Source: CAZQFV01 sp964613665 (GTDB lineage Bacteria > Chloroflexota > Chloroflexia > DTKN01). Taken from it: a stretch of DNA of 64,000 bases. The DNA lies in the NCBI GenBank assembly GCA_964613665.1, contig CAZTIG010000004.1, forward strand, positions 1 through 64,000, read 5' to 3'. A program made the translations under genes and the position numbers. This document shows positions 33,549 through 41,779 of the stretch, piece after piece (position 1 is the stretch's first letter; the number at the start of each line of letters is the position of its first letter). A model generated the notes under the pieces. That model worked only from the letters and a program-made list of their open reading frames with translations. It did no database searches and was not told the DNA's origin.

Positions 33549-34121
33549 ATGGAATCCTGGTACGCGCTCTACACGAAACCGAAGCAGGAGGCGCTGGTGG
33601 CCCGGCAGCTGGGCCGGCAGGGGCTGGAGGCCTTTTTCCCGCAGTACCTCGAGCGGCGGCGGGGAGGCTCGCGCGCGCAGGCGCTCTTTCCCTGCTACCT
33701 GTTCGTCCGGGCCGACCTGGCGCAGGTGGGGTTGTCGGCGCTGCAGTGGACGCTGGGGCTGCGCGGCGTGGTCTCCTTCGGCGGCCGGCCGGCGCGGGTG
33801 CCGGATGAGGCCATCGTGCTGGTGCAGAAGCAGCTGGCCCGCCTGGAGGCTATAGGTGGTCTTCCACAAGCCCGCTTCCGGCCGGGCGAGACGGTACGGC
33901 TGAAAGAAGGGCCGCTGGCCGGCCTGGAGGCGGTCTTCGAGGGGCCGGTGGGGCCGGCCGAGCGGGTGCGCATCCTGATCCGCTTCCTGGGCCAGGCCAA
34001 CCGCGCCGTCGTGCCGGTCGATATCCTGGAGGGCATCGCCCCGCGCCCGCACCCGCCGCGGAGGACGAGGGGGCGGGGGCGGGTGATCAACCGTTGGAAC
34101 ATTGGAACGTTGGAACGCTAG
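33549..34121 (+). CDS. NusG/UpxY/RfaH-like transcription antiterminator
   Basis: 190 residues. NGN domain with YALYTKPKQEALVARQLG (residues 4-21), FPCYLFVRADL near 48, and a KOW-like segment FRPGETVRLKEGPLAGLEAVF near 110. This is the NusG paralogue layout. Specialised paralogues such as RfaH and UpxY sit in long polysaccharide operons and suppress premature termination, which fits its place ahead of 30 kb of plus-strand sugar genes. The last ~9 residues (NRWNIGTLER) come from an octamer array, which also supplies the stop codon. Confidence 0.87.
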   Translation: MESWYALYTKPKQEALVARQLGRQGLEAFFPQYLERRRGGSRAQALFPCYLFVRADLAQVGLSALQWTLGLRGVVSFGGRPARVPDEAIVLVQKQLARLEAIGGLPQARFRPGETVRLKEGPLAGLEAVFEGPVGPAERVRILIRFLGQANRAVVPVDILEGIAPRPHPPRRTRGRGRVINRWNIGTLER

Positions 34122-34124
34122 AAC
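34093..34124. repeat. Octamer array (GTTGGAAC), 4 units
   Basis: Overlaps the 3' end of the NusG-like gene; the TAG stop lies in the last unit (GCTAGAAC). Confidence 0.85.
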
Positions 34125-34137
34125 GTCGGGTAAGACC

Positions 34138-34548
34138 ATGCCCACAATAGCCCGCTTTGAGGAGATCGAGGCCTGGCAGACGGCACGTCGGCTGGCCAAT
34201 CTCATCTATGACCAATCGAGCCAGGGCGTCTTCGCGCGCGACTTTGGGCTGCGGGACCAGATGCGGCGCGCGGCGGTGTCGGTCCTATCCAACATCGCCG
34301 AGGGTTTTGAGAGCCGCACGCAGGCGCTATTCCTGGACTATCTGGGACGAGCAAAGGCTTCGGCAGGCGAGCTGCGAGCTCAGATCTACATTGCCCTGGA
34401 CCGTGGCTACGTCGACCGAGAGCAGTTCGACGCTCTTTACGATACCGCGGACAAAGCGAGCCGGCAAATAGCGCGCTTTATGTCGTACCTTGAGTCTCAG
34501 CCATCAGCCCGCCGCGTCCGTGACGAGAGCATCGAGTACGAGGCCTGA
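34138..34548 (+). CDS. Four-helix-bundle protein (23S rRNA-intervening-sequence protein family)
   Basis: 136 residues. Family hallmarks: FEEIEAWQTARRLANLIY at the start, FGLRDQMRRAAVSVLSNIAEGF in the middle and FLDYLGRAKASAGELR next. Members were first named from rRNA intervening sequences but are common elsewhere; the molecular role is unknown, and it probably oligomerises. No rRNA is nearby. ATG 34138 follows the octamer array. It lies between the antiterminator and the sugar dehydrogenase genes with a 337-base gap after it. Confidence 0.9.
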   Translation: MPTIARFEEIEAWQTARRLANLIYDQSSQGVFARDFGLRDQMRRAAVSVLSNIAEGFESRTQALFLDYLGRAKASAGELRAQIYIALDRGYVDREQFDALYDTADKASRQIARFMSYLESQPSARRVRDESIEYEA

Positions 34549-34570
34549 CCGCGTTGCCCAGTTCCTGCGG

Positions 34571-34650
34571 GTCAACGTGTGAACGTGCCAACGCGCAAAC
34601 GTGCCAACGTGCCAACGTGTCAACGTGTGAACGTGCCAACGTGCCAACGT
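34571..34650. repeat. Octamer array (GCCAACGT/GTGAACGT), 10 units
   Basis: Exactly 80 bases of 8-mers, each ACGT-containing with variable other positions. Confidence 0.92.
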
Positions 34651-34704
34651 AGAGGTTCCAGCCCGTCGTAGCCACTGCTCCGGGCGGGACCACCAGGCAG
34701 CACT

Positions 34705-34734
34705 CCTCTCCTGGCAGCGAGTCCCCAGGAGGGG
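34705..34734 (+). other. Hairpin in the leader between two octamer arrays
   Basis: CCTCTCCTGG (34,705-34,714) pairs with CCAGGAGGGG (34,725-34,734) with one G-U wobble; 10-base loop. There is no T-tract, so it is not a simple terminator. It may be a leader RNA element; function unknown. Confidence 0.5.
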
Positions 34735-34751
34735 CGGAGCACGCCCGAATG

Positions 34752-34827
34752 CGTTGGCATGTGTACACATTGGAACGTTCGAACGTTGAGAGTAGGCGGT
34801 GAACGTGCGAACGTGCTGACGTGACCA
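34752..34827. repeat. Degenerate octamer array (CGTTCGAA/CGTTGGCA)
   Basis: About nine 8-mer units with one 12-base interruption, ending about 60 bases before the dehydrogenase start. Confidence 0.75.
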
Positions 34828-34885
34828 GGCACGTTGAGCAGTCGAGCTTTGGTCCAACAACCAGATCGAAAGAGGTCTTCCGTCC

Positions 34886-36340
34886 ATGGAATCTGAACGT
34901 GTGAACGTCGTAGTGATCGGCATGGGCTACGTCGGCATCCCCTGCGCGGCGCTCTTTGCCGACGTGCCGGGGTTCCGCGTGACCGGGGTGCAGCGGCGCT
35001 CGGCGCGCTCCGGCTGGAAGATCGACGCCCTCAACGCCGGCCGCTGCCCCTTCGAGGGCGACGAGCCCGGTCTGGCCGAGCTGATCCGGCGCGTGGTCGT
35101 GGACAAGGGCACCTTTCGCGTGACCGACGATTACGGCGTCTGCCGGGAGGCCCAGGCGATCCTGATCGATGTGCAGACGCCGGTGGACGAGGACCACGTG
35201 CCGCGCTACGAGTCGCTGCGGGAGGCCTGCGCCCGGGCCGGCCGGCACCTGCAACCCGGCACGCTCGTGATCATCGAGTCGACCGTGGCGCCGGGGACGA
35301 CGCAGCACGTGGCCCAGCCGATCCTGGAGGAGGCCTCCGGGCTGCGGGCGGGGACCGACTTCTCCCTGGCCTTTTCCTACGAGCGGGTGATGCCGGGGAA
35401 GCTGCTGGCCTATATCACCGACATGCCGCGGGTGGTCGGGGGAATCGACGAGGAGAGCACCCGCCGGGCGGTGGCGCTGTACCGGCACATCGTGCGGGCC
35501 GAGATCACCGCCAGCGACTGCCTGACGGCGGAGATGGCCAAGGTGGTCGAGAACGCCTACCGCGACGTGAACATCGCCTTTGCCAACGAGATGGCCGTGG
35601 CCTGCGGGCGGCTGGGGGTGGACGTGCACGCGGTGCGGCGGCTGATCAACGCCCGGGACGACCGCCACATGCACATCCCCGGGGCCGGCGTGGGCGGGCA
35701 CTGCTTGCCCAAGGATACCTACCTGCTCAAATACGGTGTCGAGACGTATGGGAGGAAGCAGGAGGCAGGAAGGAGCAAAGATGCAGGAGGCAGGAAGCAG
35801 GAAGGAGAAGAGGAAGGCGATCTGGAGTTGATTCTTGTGGCGCGGAGGATCAACGATAGCATGCCGGCGCACGTGCTGGCGCTGGTGGAAGAGGCGCTGG
35901 CCGAGGTGGGGCAGCCGCTGGCAGGGGCACGGGTGGCGGTGCTGGGGGTAGCCTACCTGGAGGACGCCGACGACACACGCAACACGCCGGCGGTGCCGTT
36001 GATCGAGGGGCTGCGGGAGCGCGGCACCGCGGTGGTGGCCCACGACCCCTACGTCTCCGCCCACGAGTGGGGGCTGGCCTGGCCGGGAGAGCCGGGGGCA
36101 GAGCTCACCGCGGACCTGGCGGCCGCGCTGGCCGGCGCCGACTGCGCCGTGTTGGTGACGCGGCACAAGGCGTACCGCGACCTGGCGGCGGACAACCCCG
36201 CGGGGCTGGAGTGGCTGAAGGAGCGGATGGGCCGGCCGGTGCTGGTGGACGGGCGCAACGTCTTCGAGCGGGCGGCGTGCGAGCGGGCCGGGATCGTGTA
36301 CCGGGGGGTGGGGAAAGGGGAGAGGCGTCGGAACGTTTGA
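34886..36340 (+). CDS. wecC: UDP-N-acetylmannosamine / UDP-glucose 6-dehydrogenase family
   Basis: 484 residues. Rossmann motif VIGMGYVGIPCA at 10-21, TPVDEDHVP near 96, ESTVAPGTT near 132, and the catalytic cysteine in GVGGHCLPKDTY near residue 270. With wecB further down, the WecC reaction (UDP-ManNAc to UDP-ManNAcA) is the best guess, but UDP-glucose or UDP-GlcNAc is possible. A 63-bp heptamer array (35,754-35,816) inserts 21 codons of K, E, G and R between the cofactor and C-terminal domains. The stop codon lies in an octamer array. Confidence 0.87.
   Translation: MESERVNVVVIGMGYVGIPCAALFADVPGFRVTGVQRRSARSGWKIDALNAGRCPFEGDEPGLAELIRRVVVDKGTFRVTDDYGVCREAQAILIDVQTPVDEDHVPRYESLREACARAGRHLQPGTLVIIESTVAPGTTQHVAQPILEEASGLRAGTDFSLAFSYERVMPGKLLAYITDMPRVVGGIDEESTRRAVALYRHIVRAEITASDCLTAEMAKVVENAYRDVNIAFANEMAVACGRLGVDVHAVRRLINARDDRHMHIPGAGVGGHCLPKDTYLLKYGVETYGRKQEAGRSKDAGGRKQEGEEEGDLELILVARRINDSMPAHVLALVEEALAEVGQPLAGARVAVLGVAYLEDADDTRNTPAVPLIEGLRERGTAVVAHDPYVSAHEWGLAWPGEPGAELTADLAAALAGADCAVLVTRHKAYRDLAADNPAGLEWLKERMGRPVLVDGRNVFERAACERAGIVYRGVGKGERRRNV
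35754..35816. repeat. Heptamer array (GGAAGCA) inside the dehydrogenase gene
   Basis: Nine 7-base units, exactly 63 bases or 21 codons, so the frame is kept. It lies just after GGHCLPKDTYLLKYGVETYG and before the ILVARRINDS helix. Confidence 0.92.
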
Positions 36341-36381
36341 ACGTTCGAACGTTGGAACGTTCCAACTTTCGACCTTCAACT
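36326..36381. repeat. Octamer array (CGTTCGAA/CGTTGGAA), 7 units
   Basis: Starts inside the dehydrogenase 3' end, supplies its TGA stop, and fills most of the gap to the acyltransferase. Confidence 0.88.
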
Positions 36382-36401
36382 TCTCGCCAGGAAGGACCTT
36401 C

Positions 36402-37163
36402 TTGCTCAAGCTCTATCTCTCCCGCCAGGCCAGCAGCCTGGGGCGGTACATCTGGGAACAGGTCATCCTGAGCCTCTTTGGCTGGATACCCACGATCATC
36501 GGCATCGGCCTGCGGGCCCTCTTCTACCGGCTGATCATGCGCCTGGAAGGGATCGTGGCCATCGAGCGGGGGGTGCGCATCCGCTTCGCCGACCAGGTGC
36601 GGCTGGCCAAAGGGGTCTATCTGGACGAAGGCGTCTATTTGCACGCCTGCCCGGGCGGGATCGAGATTGGCGAGAACACCATCGTCATGCACCACGCCGA
36701 GCTGCACGTCTACAACTTTCGCAACCTGCCCCACGCCGGCATCCGCATCGGGCGGGACAGTCTGGTGGGCGAGTTCAACGTCCTGCGCGGGCAGGGGGGG
36801 ATCGTCATCGGCGACCGCGTCTACTTCGCCCCCTTGGTGCAGGTGCTGGCGGTGAACCACGTCTACGACGACCCCACGCGGCCGTTCGTCGAGCAGGGGA
36901 TCACGGCGCAGGGGATCACCATTGAGGACGACGTCTGGGTGGGGGCAGGGGCGATCGTGCTGGACGGGGTGCGCATCGGCAATGGGGCGGTCGTGGGCGC
37001 AGGGGCGGTGGTGGGGGAGAATGTGCCGCCCCATACCGTGGTGGCCGGGGTACCGGCGCGGGTCGTGCGGCAGATCGATGGCCGGTGGCAAAGAACCCCT
37101 CCCGACGTAAGAGTCCACTTCGCCACTCAGCAACGTTCGAACGTTCGAACGTTCGAACGCTGA
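36402..37163 (+). CDS. Left-handed beta-helix (hexapeptide) acyltransferase
   Basis: 253 residues from TTG 36402, with AGGAAGGA 6 bases upstream. An N-terminal helix (residues ~20-50) is followed by hexapeptide repeats of the [LIV]-G-x4 type: IEIGENTIVMHH, IRIGRDSLVG, IVIGDRVYFAP and a long ITIEDDVWVGAGAIVLDGVRIGNGAVVGAG run near residue 170. Such enzymes acetylate sugars. The last ~11 residues (QRSNVRTFER) are encoded by an octamer array, so the original protein probably ended earlier. Confidence 0.85.
   Translation: MLKLYLSRQASSLGRYIWEQVILSLFGWIPTIIGIGLRALFYRLIMRLEGIVAIERGVRIRFADQVRLAKGVYLDEGVYLHACPGGIEIGENTIVMHHAELHVYNFRNLPHAGIRIGRDSLVGEFNVLRGQGGIVIGDRVYFAPLVQVLAVNHVYDDPTRPFVEQGITAQGITIEDDVWVGAGAIVLDGVRIGNGAVVGAGAVVGENVPPHTVVAGVPARVVRQIDGRWQRTPPDVRVHFATQQRSNVRTFER
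37134..37157. repeat. Octamer array (CGTTCGAA), 3 perfect units
   Basis: At the acyltransferase 3' end, encoding its terminal residues in frame. Confidence 0.9.
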
Positions 37164-37179
37164 TCCGAAAGAGCAGCCC

Positions 37180-38430
37180 ATGTCGGCAGTCGATCCTAAG
37201 AGTGCAGATAGAAGCGCCCTCCTCTCGGTCGTCATCCCCGCGTACAACGAGGAGGCGGCGATCGGGGACGTGCTGGAGCGGGTGCTGGGCACGGAGGCGG
37301 CGCTGGCGGAGGCCGGCCTGGGCATGGAGGTGATCGTCGTCGACGACTGCTCGGCCGACGGGACACGGGAGGTCGTTGGCCAGCGCGAGGCGGTGCGCCT
37401 GGTGTGCCACGAGCGCAACCGCGGCTACGGCGGGGCGATCAAGACGGGGTTCCGCCAGGCGGAGGGAGAGCTGCTGGCCTTTCTGGACGCCGACGGCACC
37501 TATCCGCCGGAGGCACTGCCGGCGCTGTGCCGGCCGCTCCTGACGGGCGAGGCCGACCTGGTCATCGGCTGCCGGATGGGCAACGCCGAGAGCCGCATGC
37601 CGCTGGTGCGGCGGGTGGGCAACACCCTCTTTGCCGGGCTGCTGACGGTGCTGGGCAGCGCGCGGGTGCGGGACAGCGCCAGCGGGATGCGCGTGCTGCG
37701 GCGGGCGGTGCTGCCGGCGCTCTACCCGCTGCCCGATGGGCTGAACTTTACCCCGGTGATGAGCGCTCGAGCGCTGCACGAGGGCGTGCGGACGGTGGAG
37801 GTGCCGATCGCCTACGAGGAGCGGGTGGGGGAGTCGAAGCTGCACCCGCTGCGCGACGGGGTGCGCTTCCTGCGGTCGATCTTCAAGACGGTGCTGGCCT
37901 ACAACCCGGTGCGCCCGCTGGGGCTGGCCGGGGCGGTCGGGATCGGGCTGGCGGGCCTCTACTTCCTGGTGCTGCTGGGGGTGCGGCTCTCGGGCGCGAC
38001 GGAGCTGGGGCCGTGGGGCACGCTGGGGGTGTTTGGGGCATTGGTGGCGGCGGTGACCGGGACGAGCCTGCTGACGCTGGGGGTGACCTTTAACGTGCTG
38101 GTCTCGCTCTTTCACCGCCGGCCGGTGCGCCAGGGTCTATGGGGCCGGCCGATCCTGCCTCCGGGGCTGGAGCGCCATTTCTCCTGGCTGGGGCTGCTGT
38201 CGATCGCCGCAGGGTTGGGGTTGGCGGGGGTGTGCATGGGCCTGGCACTGGGCGGCTGGCCACTGCTGCGCCTGTGGCTCTACCTGGTGGGGAGCACGGG
38301 GCTGATCCTGGTGGGGGTGCAGCTGCTGGTGTCATGGCTGCTGACCACGGTGCTGCGGACGCTGAGCCAGCGGGAGAGCACGGTGGCGGAGGAACTGGGG
38401 GACACGGCGCGGGGAGAGAGCAGCCGTTGA
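37180..38430 (+). CDS. GT2 glycosyltransferase with C-terminal membrane domain
   Basis: 416 residues. GT-A domain (residues ~13-240) with LSVVIPAYNEE, VVDDCSADG near 52 and FLDADGTYPP near 100; then about four membrane helices (250-405). This is the polyprenyl-phosphate sugar synthase layout with membrane anchor, similar to the smaller enzyme at 1569. It probably makes a lipid-linked sugar used by the GT-C-like enzyme or primes the polymer. ATG 37180 is 16 bases after the previous stop. Confidence 0.85.
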   Translation: MSAVDPKSADRSALLSVVIPAYNEEAAIGDVLERVLGTEAALAEAGLGMEVIVVDDCSADGTREVVGQREAVRLVCHERNRGYGGAIKTGFRQAEGELLAFLDADGTYPPEALPALCRPLLTGEADLVIGCRMGNAESRMPLVRRVGNTLFAGLLTVLGSARVRDSASGMRVLRRAVLPALYPLPDGLNFTPVMSARALHEGVRTVEVPIAYEERVGESKLHPLRDGVRFLRSIFKTVLAYNPVRPLGLAGAVGIGLAGLYFLVLLGVRLSGATELGPWGTLGVFGALVAAVTGTSLLTLGVTFNVLVSLFHRRPVRQGLWGRPILPPGLERHFSWLGLLSIAAGLGLAGVCMGLALGGWPLLRLWLYLVGSTGLILVGVQLLVSWLLTTVLRTLSQRESTVAEELGDTARGESSR

Positions 38431-38438
38431 GTATCGCG

Positions 38439-38494
38439 GGTTGCCGGTTGGCAGCTGCAGGCTGTGGGTTTCAGGCTACACGTTGCAGGGCAAA
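38439..38494. repeat. Degenerate heptamer array (GGTTGCA/GGCTACA), 8 units
   Basis: Fills the gap between the GT2 and the epimerase genes; 56 bases at period 7. Confidence 0.75.
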
Positions 38495-38533
38495 GGGTAC
38501 CGGTCCCTGGCGTGTGTCGTGGGACATTTCGCC

Positions 38534-39625
38534 ATGACAGATCGCATCCTGGTAACCGGCGGCGCCGGCTTCATCGGCTCGCACACGGTCGACGCCCTGC
38601 TGGCGCGGGGGTACAAGGTGCGCATCTACGACAACCTGGAGCCGCAGGTGCACGGCGGGCTGCGCGAGCGGGGCGCGTGGCCGGCCTACCTCTCCGCGGA
38701 GGCCGAGCGCATGCAGGGCGACGTGCGCGACCGGGAGGGGCTCCGGCGGGCGCTGGACGGGGTCGACGCCGTCTTCCACCTGGCCGCCCTGGTCGGCGTA
38801 GGCCAATCGATGGTCGAGGTCGAGCGCTACGTGGACGTGAACCTGCGCGGCACCGGCGTCCTGCTCGACATCCTGGCCAACGAGCGACATCAGGTCAAGA
38901 AACTGGTCGTCCCCGGGTCCGTCGCCGCCTACGGCGATGGCCGGGCCCGGTGCCCGGGCTGCGGCGTCGTCTTCCCCGAACCCCGCAGCACGGCCCAACT
39001 GCAGGCACAGCAGTGGGAGACGACCTGTCCCCAGTGCGGGGGCGCGGTGACGCCCCTGCCCAGCACCGAAGACGACCCGGTGCGGCCGGCCTCGGTCTAT
39101 GCGCTGACCAAGTACGGCCAGGAGCAGATGTGTCTCAGCGTGGGCCGTACCCTGGGCATCCCCACGGTGGCGCTACGCTATTTCAACGTCTACGGGCCGC
39201 GCCAGTCGCCGCTGAACCCCTACACCGGCGTGGTGACCATCTTTGCCCAACAGCTTGCCGAGGGCAAGCCGCCTACCCTGCACGAGGATGGCTTGCAGAC
39301 CCGCGACTTTGTCCACGTCGCCGACGTCGTCCAGGCCAACCTGGCCGTCCTGGAGAAGGTGCACGAAGGAGCACGGGTGCTGAACGTCGGCGCCGGCGTG
39401 CCGATCACGATCCGCCAGGTCGCCCAACTACTGGGCCAAGCTATGGGACAAGAGATCTCCCCCGCGATGACCGGGAGCTACCGCCCCGGCGACGTGCGCC
39501 ATTCCTGGGCGGACATCGGTCGGGCGCAGCAAATGTTGGGGTACGCACCGCGGATATCGTTTGCCCAAGGCGTGAGCGACGCGGCAGATTGGCTGAACAC
39601 AATGCCGGTGGGGCAGAGCAACTGA
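38534..39625 (+). CDS. NAD-dependent sugar-nucleotide epimerase/dehydratase with zinc-ribbon-like insert
   Basis: 363 residues. GGAGFIGSHT (residues 9-18) binds NAD; YALTKYGQEQ near 190 gives the catalytic YxxxK; RYFNVYGPRQS near 216 is conserved in UDP-sugar epimerases. Between the nucleotide and sugar regions lies an insert with CPGCG (near 141) and CPQCG (near 165), which looks like a four-cysteine zinc ribbon. This is not typical for extended SDR enzymes. A related protein at 53,130 has the same insert. Substrate unknown; UDP-GlcNAc or UDP-Glc type is likely. Confidence 0.87.
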   Translation: MTDRILVTGGAGFIGSHTVDALLARGYKVRIYDNLEPQVHGGLRERGAWPAYLSAEAERMQGDVRDREGLRRALDGVDAVFHLAALVGVGQSMVEVERYVDVNLRGTGVLLDILANERHQVKKLVVPGSVAAYGDGRARCPGCGVVFPEPRSTAQLQAQQWETTCPQCGGAVTPLPSTEDDPVRPASVYALTKYGQEQMCLSVGRTLGIPTVALRYFNVYGPRQSPLNPYTGVVTIFAQQLAEGKPPTLHEDGLQTRDFVHVADVVQANLAVLEKVHEGARVLNVGAGVPITIRQVAQLLGQAMGQEISPAMTGSYRPGDVRHSWADIGRAQQMLGYAPRISFAQGVSDAADWLNTMPVGQSN

Positions 39626-39691
39626 GACGATGAGCAGAGCACTCCAGTTCCTCACAATGAACGAGCGCTCTATCCGAGATCATCAAGTACA

Positions 39692-40474
39692 ATGCTCGCA
39701 CATTTCAAGGCACTAGTCAGGCACCGCGATCTGCTCTGGACGTGGGTATGGCGGGACATCCGTGTCCGCTACAAGCAGGCCCTGCTGGGCGGCCTGTGGG
39801 CCATTATACAGCCTGTCTCTCTGATGCTGATGTTCAGCCTGATCTTTACCATATTTGCCCCGCTGCCCACAGAAGGTGTACCCTACCCGATCTTTTCCTA
39901 CACCGCCCTCCTGCCATGGAGCTTTTTCGCCACCTCCATCACCTTTGCCGTGACCAGCCTGACCAATAACATGCACCTGATTACCAAGATCTACTTCCCA
40001 CGCGAGATACTTCCCTTGGCGGCGGTGGGCACCGGCCTGCTCGACCTGGGGATCGCTTCCATCGTCCTGGTCGGGCTGATGCTCTTCTACCAGGTGGCGT
40101 TCAGCCTGACCATGTTGCTCTTCCCGCTGCTGCTGTTGATCCAGGTCGCCCTGACGCTGGGGATCGCTCTTTTTGCCTCGGCGATCAATGTCTTCTACCG
40201 GGATATCCGCTTCATCGTCCCTCTGGCCATTCAGCTGTGGATGTACGCGACGCCAATCATCTATCCCGTCCAGGTGGTCCCTGCGCAGTACTTGACGATC
40301 TATATGCTCAACCCCATGGCCGGCCTCATCGAGGGCTACCGCAGCATCCTCCTGCACGGCCAGCTGCCGGATTGGACCTACCTGGGCCTGTCGGCTGGAA
40401 TATCCGTCGTGCTCCTTCTTGCCGGATACGCATACTTCAAGCACGCTGAGCCGCGCTTCGCCGACGTGATCTAG
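39692..40474 (+). CDS. wzm: ABC-2 type polysaccharide exporter permease (Wzm)
   Basis: 260 residues with about six membrane helices. The start RYKQALLGGLWAIIQPVSLM and central SLTNNMHLITKIYFPREILPL are typical of Wzm/TagG permeases for O-antigen, capsule or teichoic acid. It forms the membrane channel with the ATPase encoded next. No clear Shine-Dalgarno sequence before ATG 39692. Presence of both Wzm/Wzt and a Wzy-like protein (55,245) in one locus is noteworthy, because they usually belong to different export routes. Confidence 0.92.
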   Translation: MLAHFKALVRHRDLLWTWVWRDIRVRYKQALLGGLWAIIQPVSLMLMFSLIFTIFAPLPTEGVPYPIFSYTALLPWSFFATSITFAVTSLTNNMHLITKIYFPREILPLAAVGTGLLDLGIASIVLVGLMLFYQVAFSLTMLLFPLLLLIQVALTLGIALFASAINVFYRDIRFIVPLAIQLWMYATPIIYPVQVVPAQYLTIYMLNPMAGLIEGYRSILLHGQLPDWTYLGLSAGISVVLLLAGYAYFKHAEPRFADVI

Positions 40475-40513
40475 ATCGTCCAACTCCTGCCACAGACCGC
40501 GGGCAGCAGGAAC

Positions 40514-41779
40514 GTGCAAGAACCAATCATCTCTTTCCAGGATGTATCCAAGGTGTACCGGTTGGGACTCGGCCGCTCGAGCCTGCGCGAGGCCCTGACC
40601 AGCCTTTTCAGGCGTGTTGCCTCACCGGGCCGCCGGGCGCAAGACCAGCCCCAAATCCTTTGGGCGCTCCGCGACGTCAGCTTCCAGGTCCATCCTGGCG
40701 AACTCCTGGGCATCATCGGCCCCAACGGCGCTGGCAAGACGACGATCTTGAAAATCCTCTCGCAAATCACCAGGCCCTCGTCTGGGCGAATCGCCGTCAA
40801 CGGCCGACTCTCGGCCCTGATCGAACTGGGGGCCGGCTTTCACCCGGACCTCACCGGGCGGGAGAATATCTACCTGAACGGCGCGATCCTGGGATCGGGG
40901 CGCAAAGAGATCGACCGCAAGTTCGACAGCATTGTCGAGTTTTCCGGCCTGGAGCGCTTCCTCGACACGCCGGTCAAGCGCTACTCCTCCGGCATGTACG
41001 CCCGACTCGGGTTCGCCATCGCCATCCACGTCGAGCCGGACATCCTCCTGGTCGACGAGGTGCTGGCCGTCGGCGACCAGGTATTTCAGGCCCGATGCTT
41101 GCAGCGGATGCGCGAGCTGCGCCGCGGCGCCCGCGCAGTCGTCTTTGTCTCCCACAACCTGGTGGCGGTGCGCGAGCTCTGCGATCGGGTCATGTGGCTG
41201 TCCGAGGGGCAGATCCAGGCCATCGGCGACCCTGCAGAGGTGATCGACGCGTACCGGGCCAGCACCCTGTGGCAGCGGACGACGGACCCATCCACATCTG
41301 CTCCAGACGACATTCGCGAGGAATCGCCTATCCGGATTACCGCGGTGCAGATGTTGGACGATTCGGGGTTGGAGCGGGACACTTTCCAAATTGGGGAACC
41401 GCTACTGATACGCATCGCATACCATGCCCACCAGCCCATCCACGATCCCACCATGGCCCTCGCCGTCTGGCGTCACGACGGATTCAAGTGCGGGGAAACC
41501 AGCAACCTCCAGGCAGGCACACCGCTGGGAGAGCTGAAGGGGGACGGGCACATTCAGGTACGTCTCGACGACCCCCGGTTGATGCCCGACCAGTACTACA
41601 TCAACGTAGCCATCAGCGACCGTAACTTGGTCCAATACGACCATGTCACCCAGGCCGCCCGATTCGTCATTACCTCGGCGACCGCCGGCACGCTCGGCCA
41701 AACCGGGCCGTTTCGCTTTCCGGGTGAGTGGCGGAGAAGTGATGGGGCAGAAACGAGTCCCACGGATACAAGCCGATGA
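40514..41779 (+). CDS. wzt: ABC exporter ATPase with C-terminal sugar-binding domain (Wzt)
   Basis: 421 residues from GTG 40514. ATPase half with Walker A GPNGAGKTTI near 71, signature YSSGMYARLG near 157 and Walker B ILLVDEVLAVGD near 177; residues ~270-415 form a beta-rich domain of the Wzt C-terminal type that reads the polymer end. It energises export with the Wzm homologue. The stop overlaps the next start by 4 bases (ATGA). Confidence 0.92.
   Translation: MQEPIISFQDVSKVYRLGLGRSSLREALTSLFRRVASPGRRAQDQPQILWALRDVSFQVHPGELLGIIGPNGAGKTTILKILSQITRPSSGRIAVNGRLSALIELGAGFHPDLTGRENIYLNGAILGSGRKEIDRKFDSIVEFSGLERFLDTPVKRYSSGMYARLGFAIAIHVEPDILLVDEVLAVGDQVFQARCLQRMRELRRGARAVVFVSHNLVAVRELCDRVMWLSEGQIQAIGDPAEVIDAYRASTLWQRTTDPSTSAPDDIREESPIRITAVQMLDDSGLERDTFQIGEPLLIRIAYHAHQPIHDPTMALAVWRHDGFKCGETSNLQAGTPLGELKGDGHIQVRLDDPRLMPDQYYINVAISDRNLVQYDHVTQAARFVITSATAGTLGQTGPFRFPGEWRRSDGAETSPTDTSR

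Larger units (their letters stand above)
34549..34885. other. Repeat-rich intergenic region upstream of the UDP-sugar dehydrogenase
   Basis: No gene. It holds two octamer arrays (34,571-34,650 and 34,752-34,827) flanking a strong hairpin (34,705-34,734). No promoter boxes were recognised. Confidence 0.6.

Noticed and set aside
34549..34885. ops/JUMPstart element for the RfaH/UpxY-like factor
   Set aside because: No sequence resembling the known ops consensus was seen; only a hairpin and octamer arrays.
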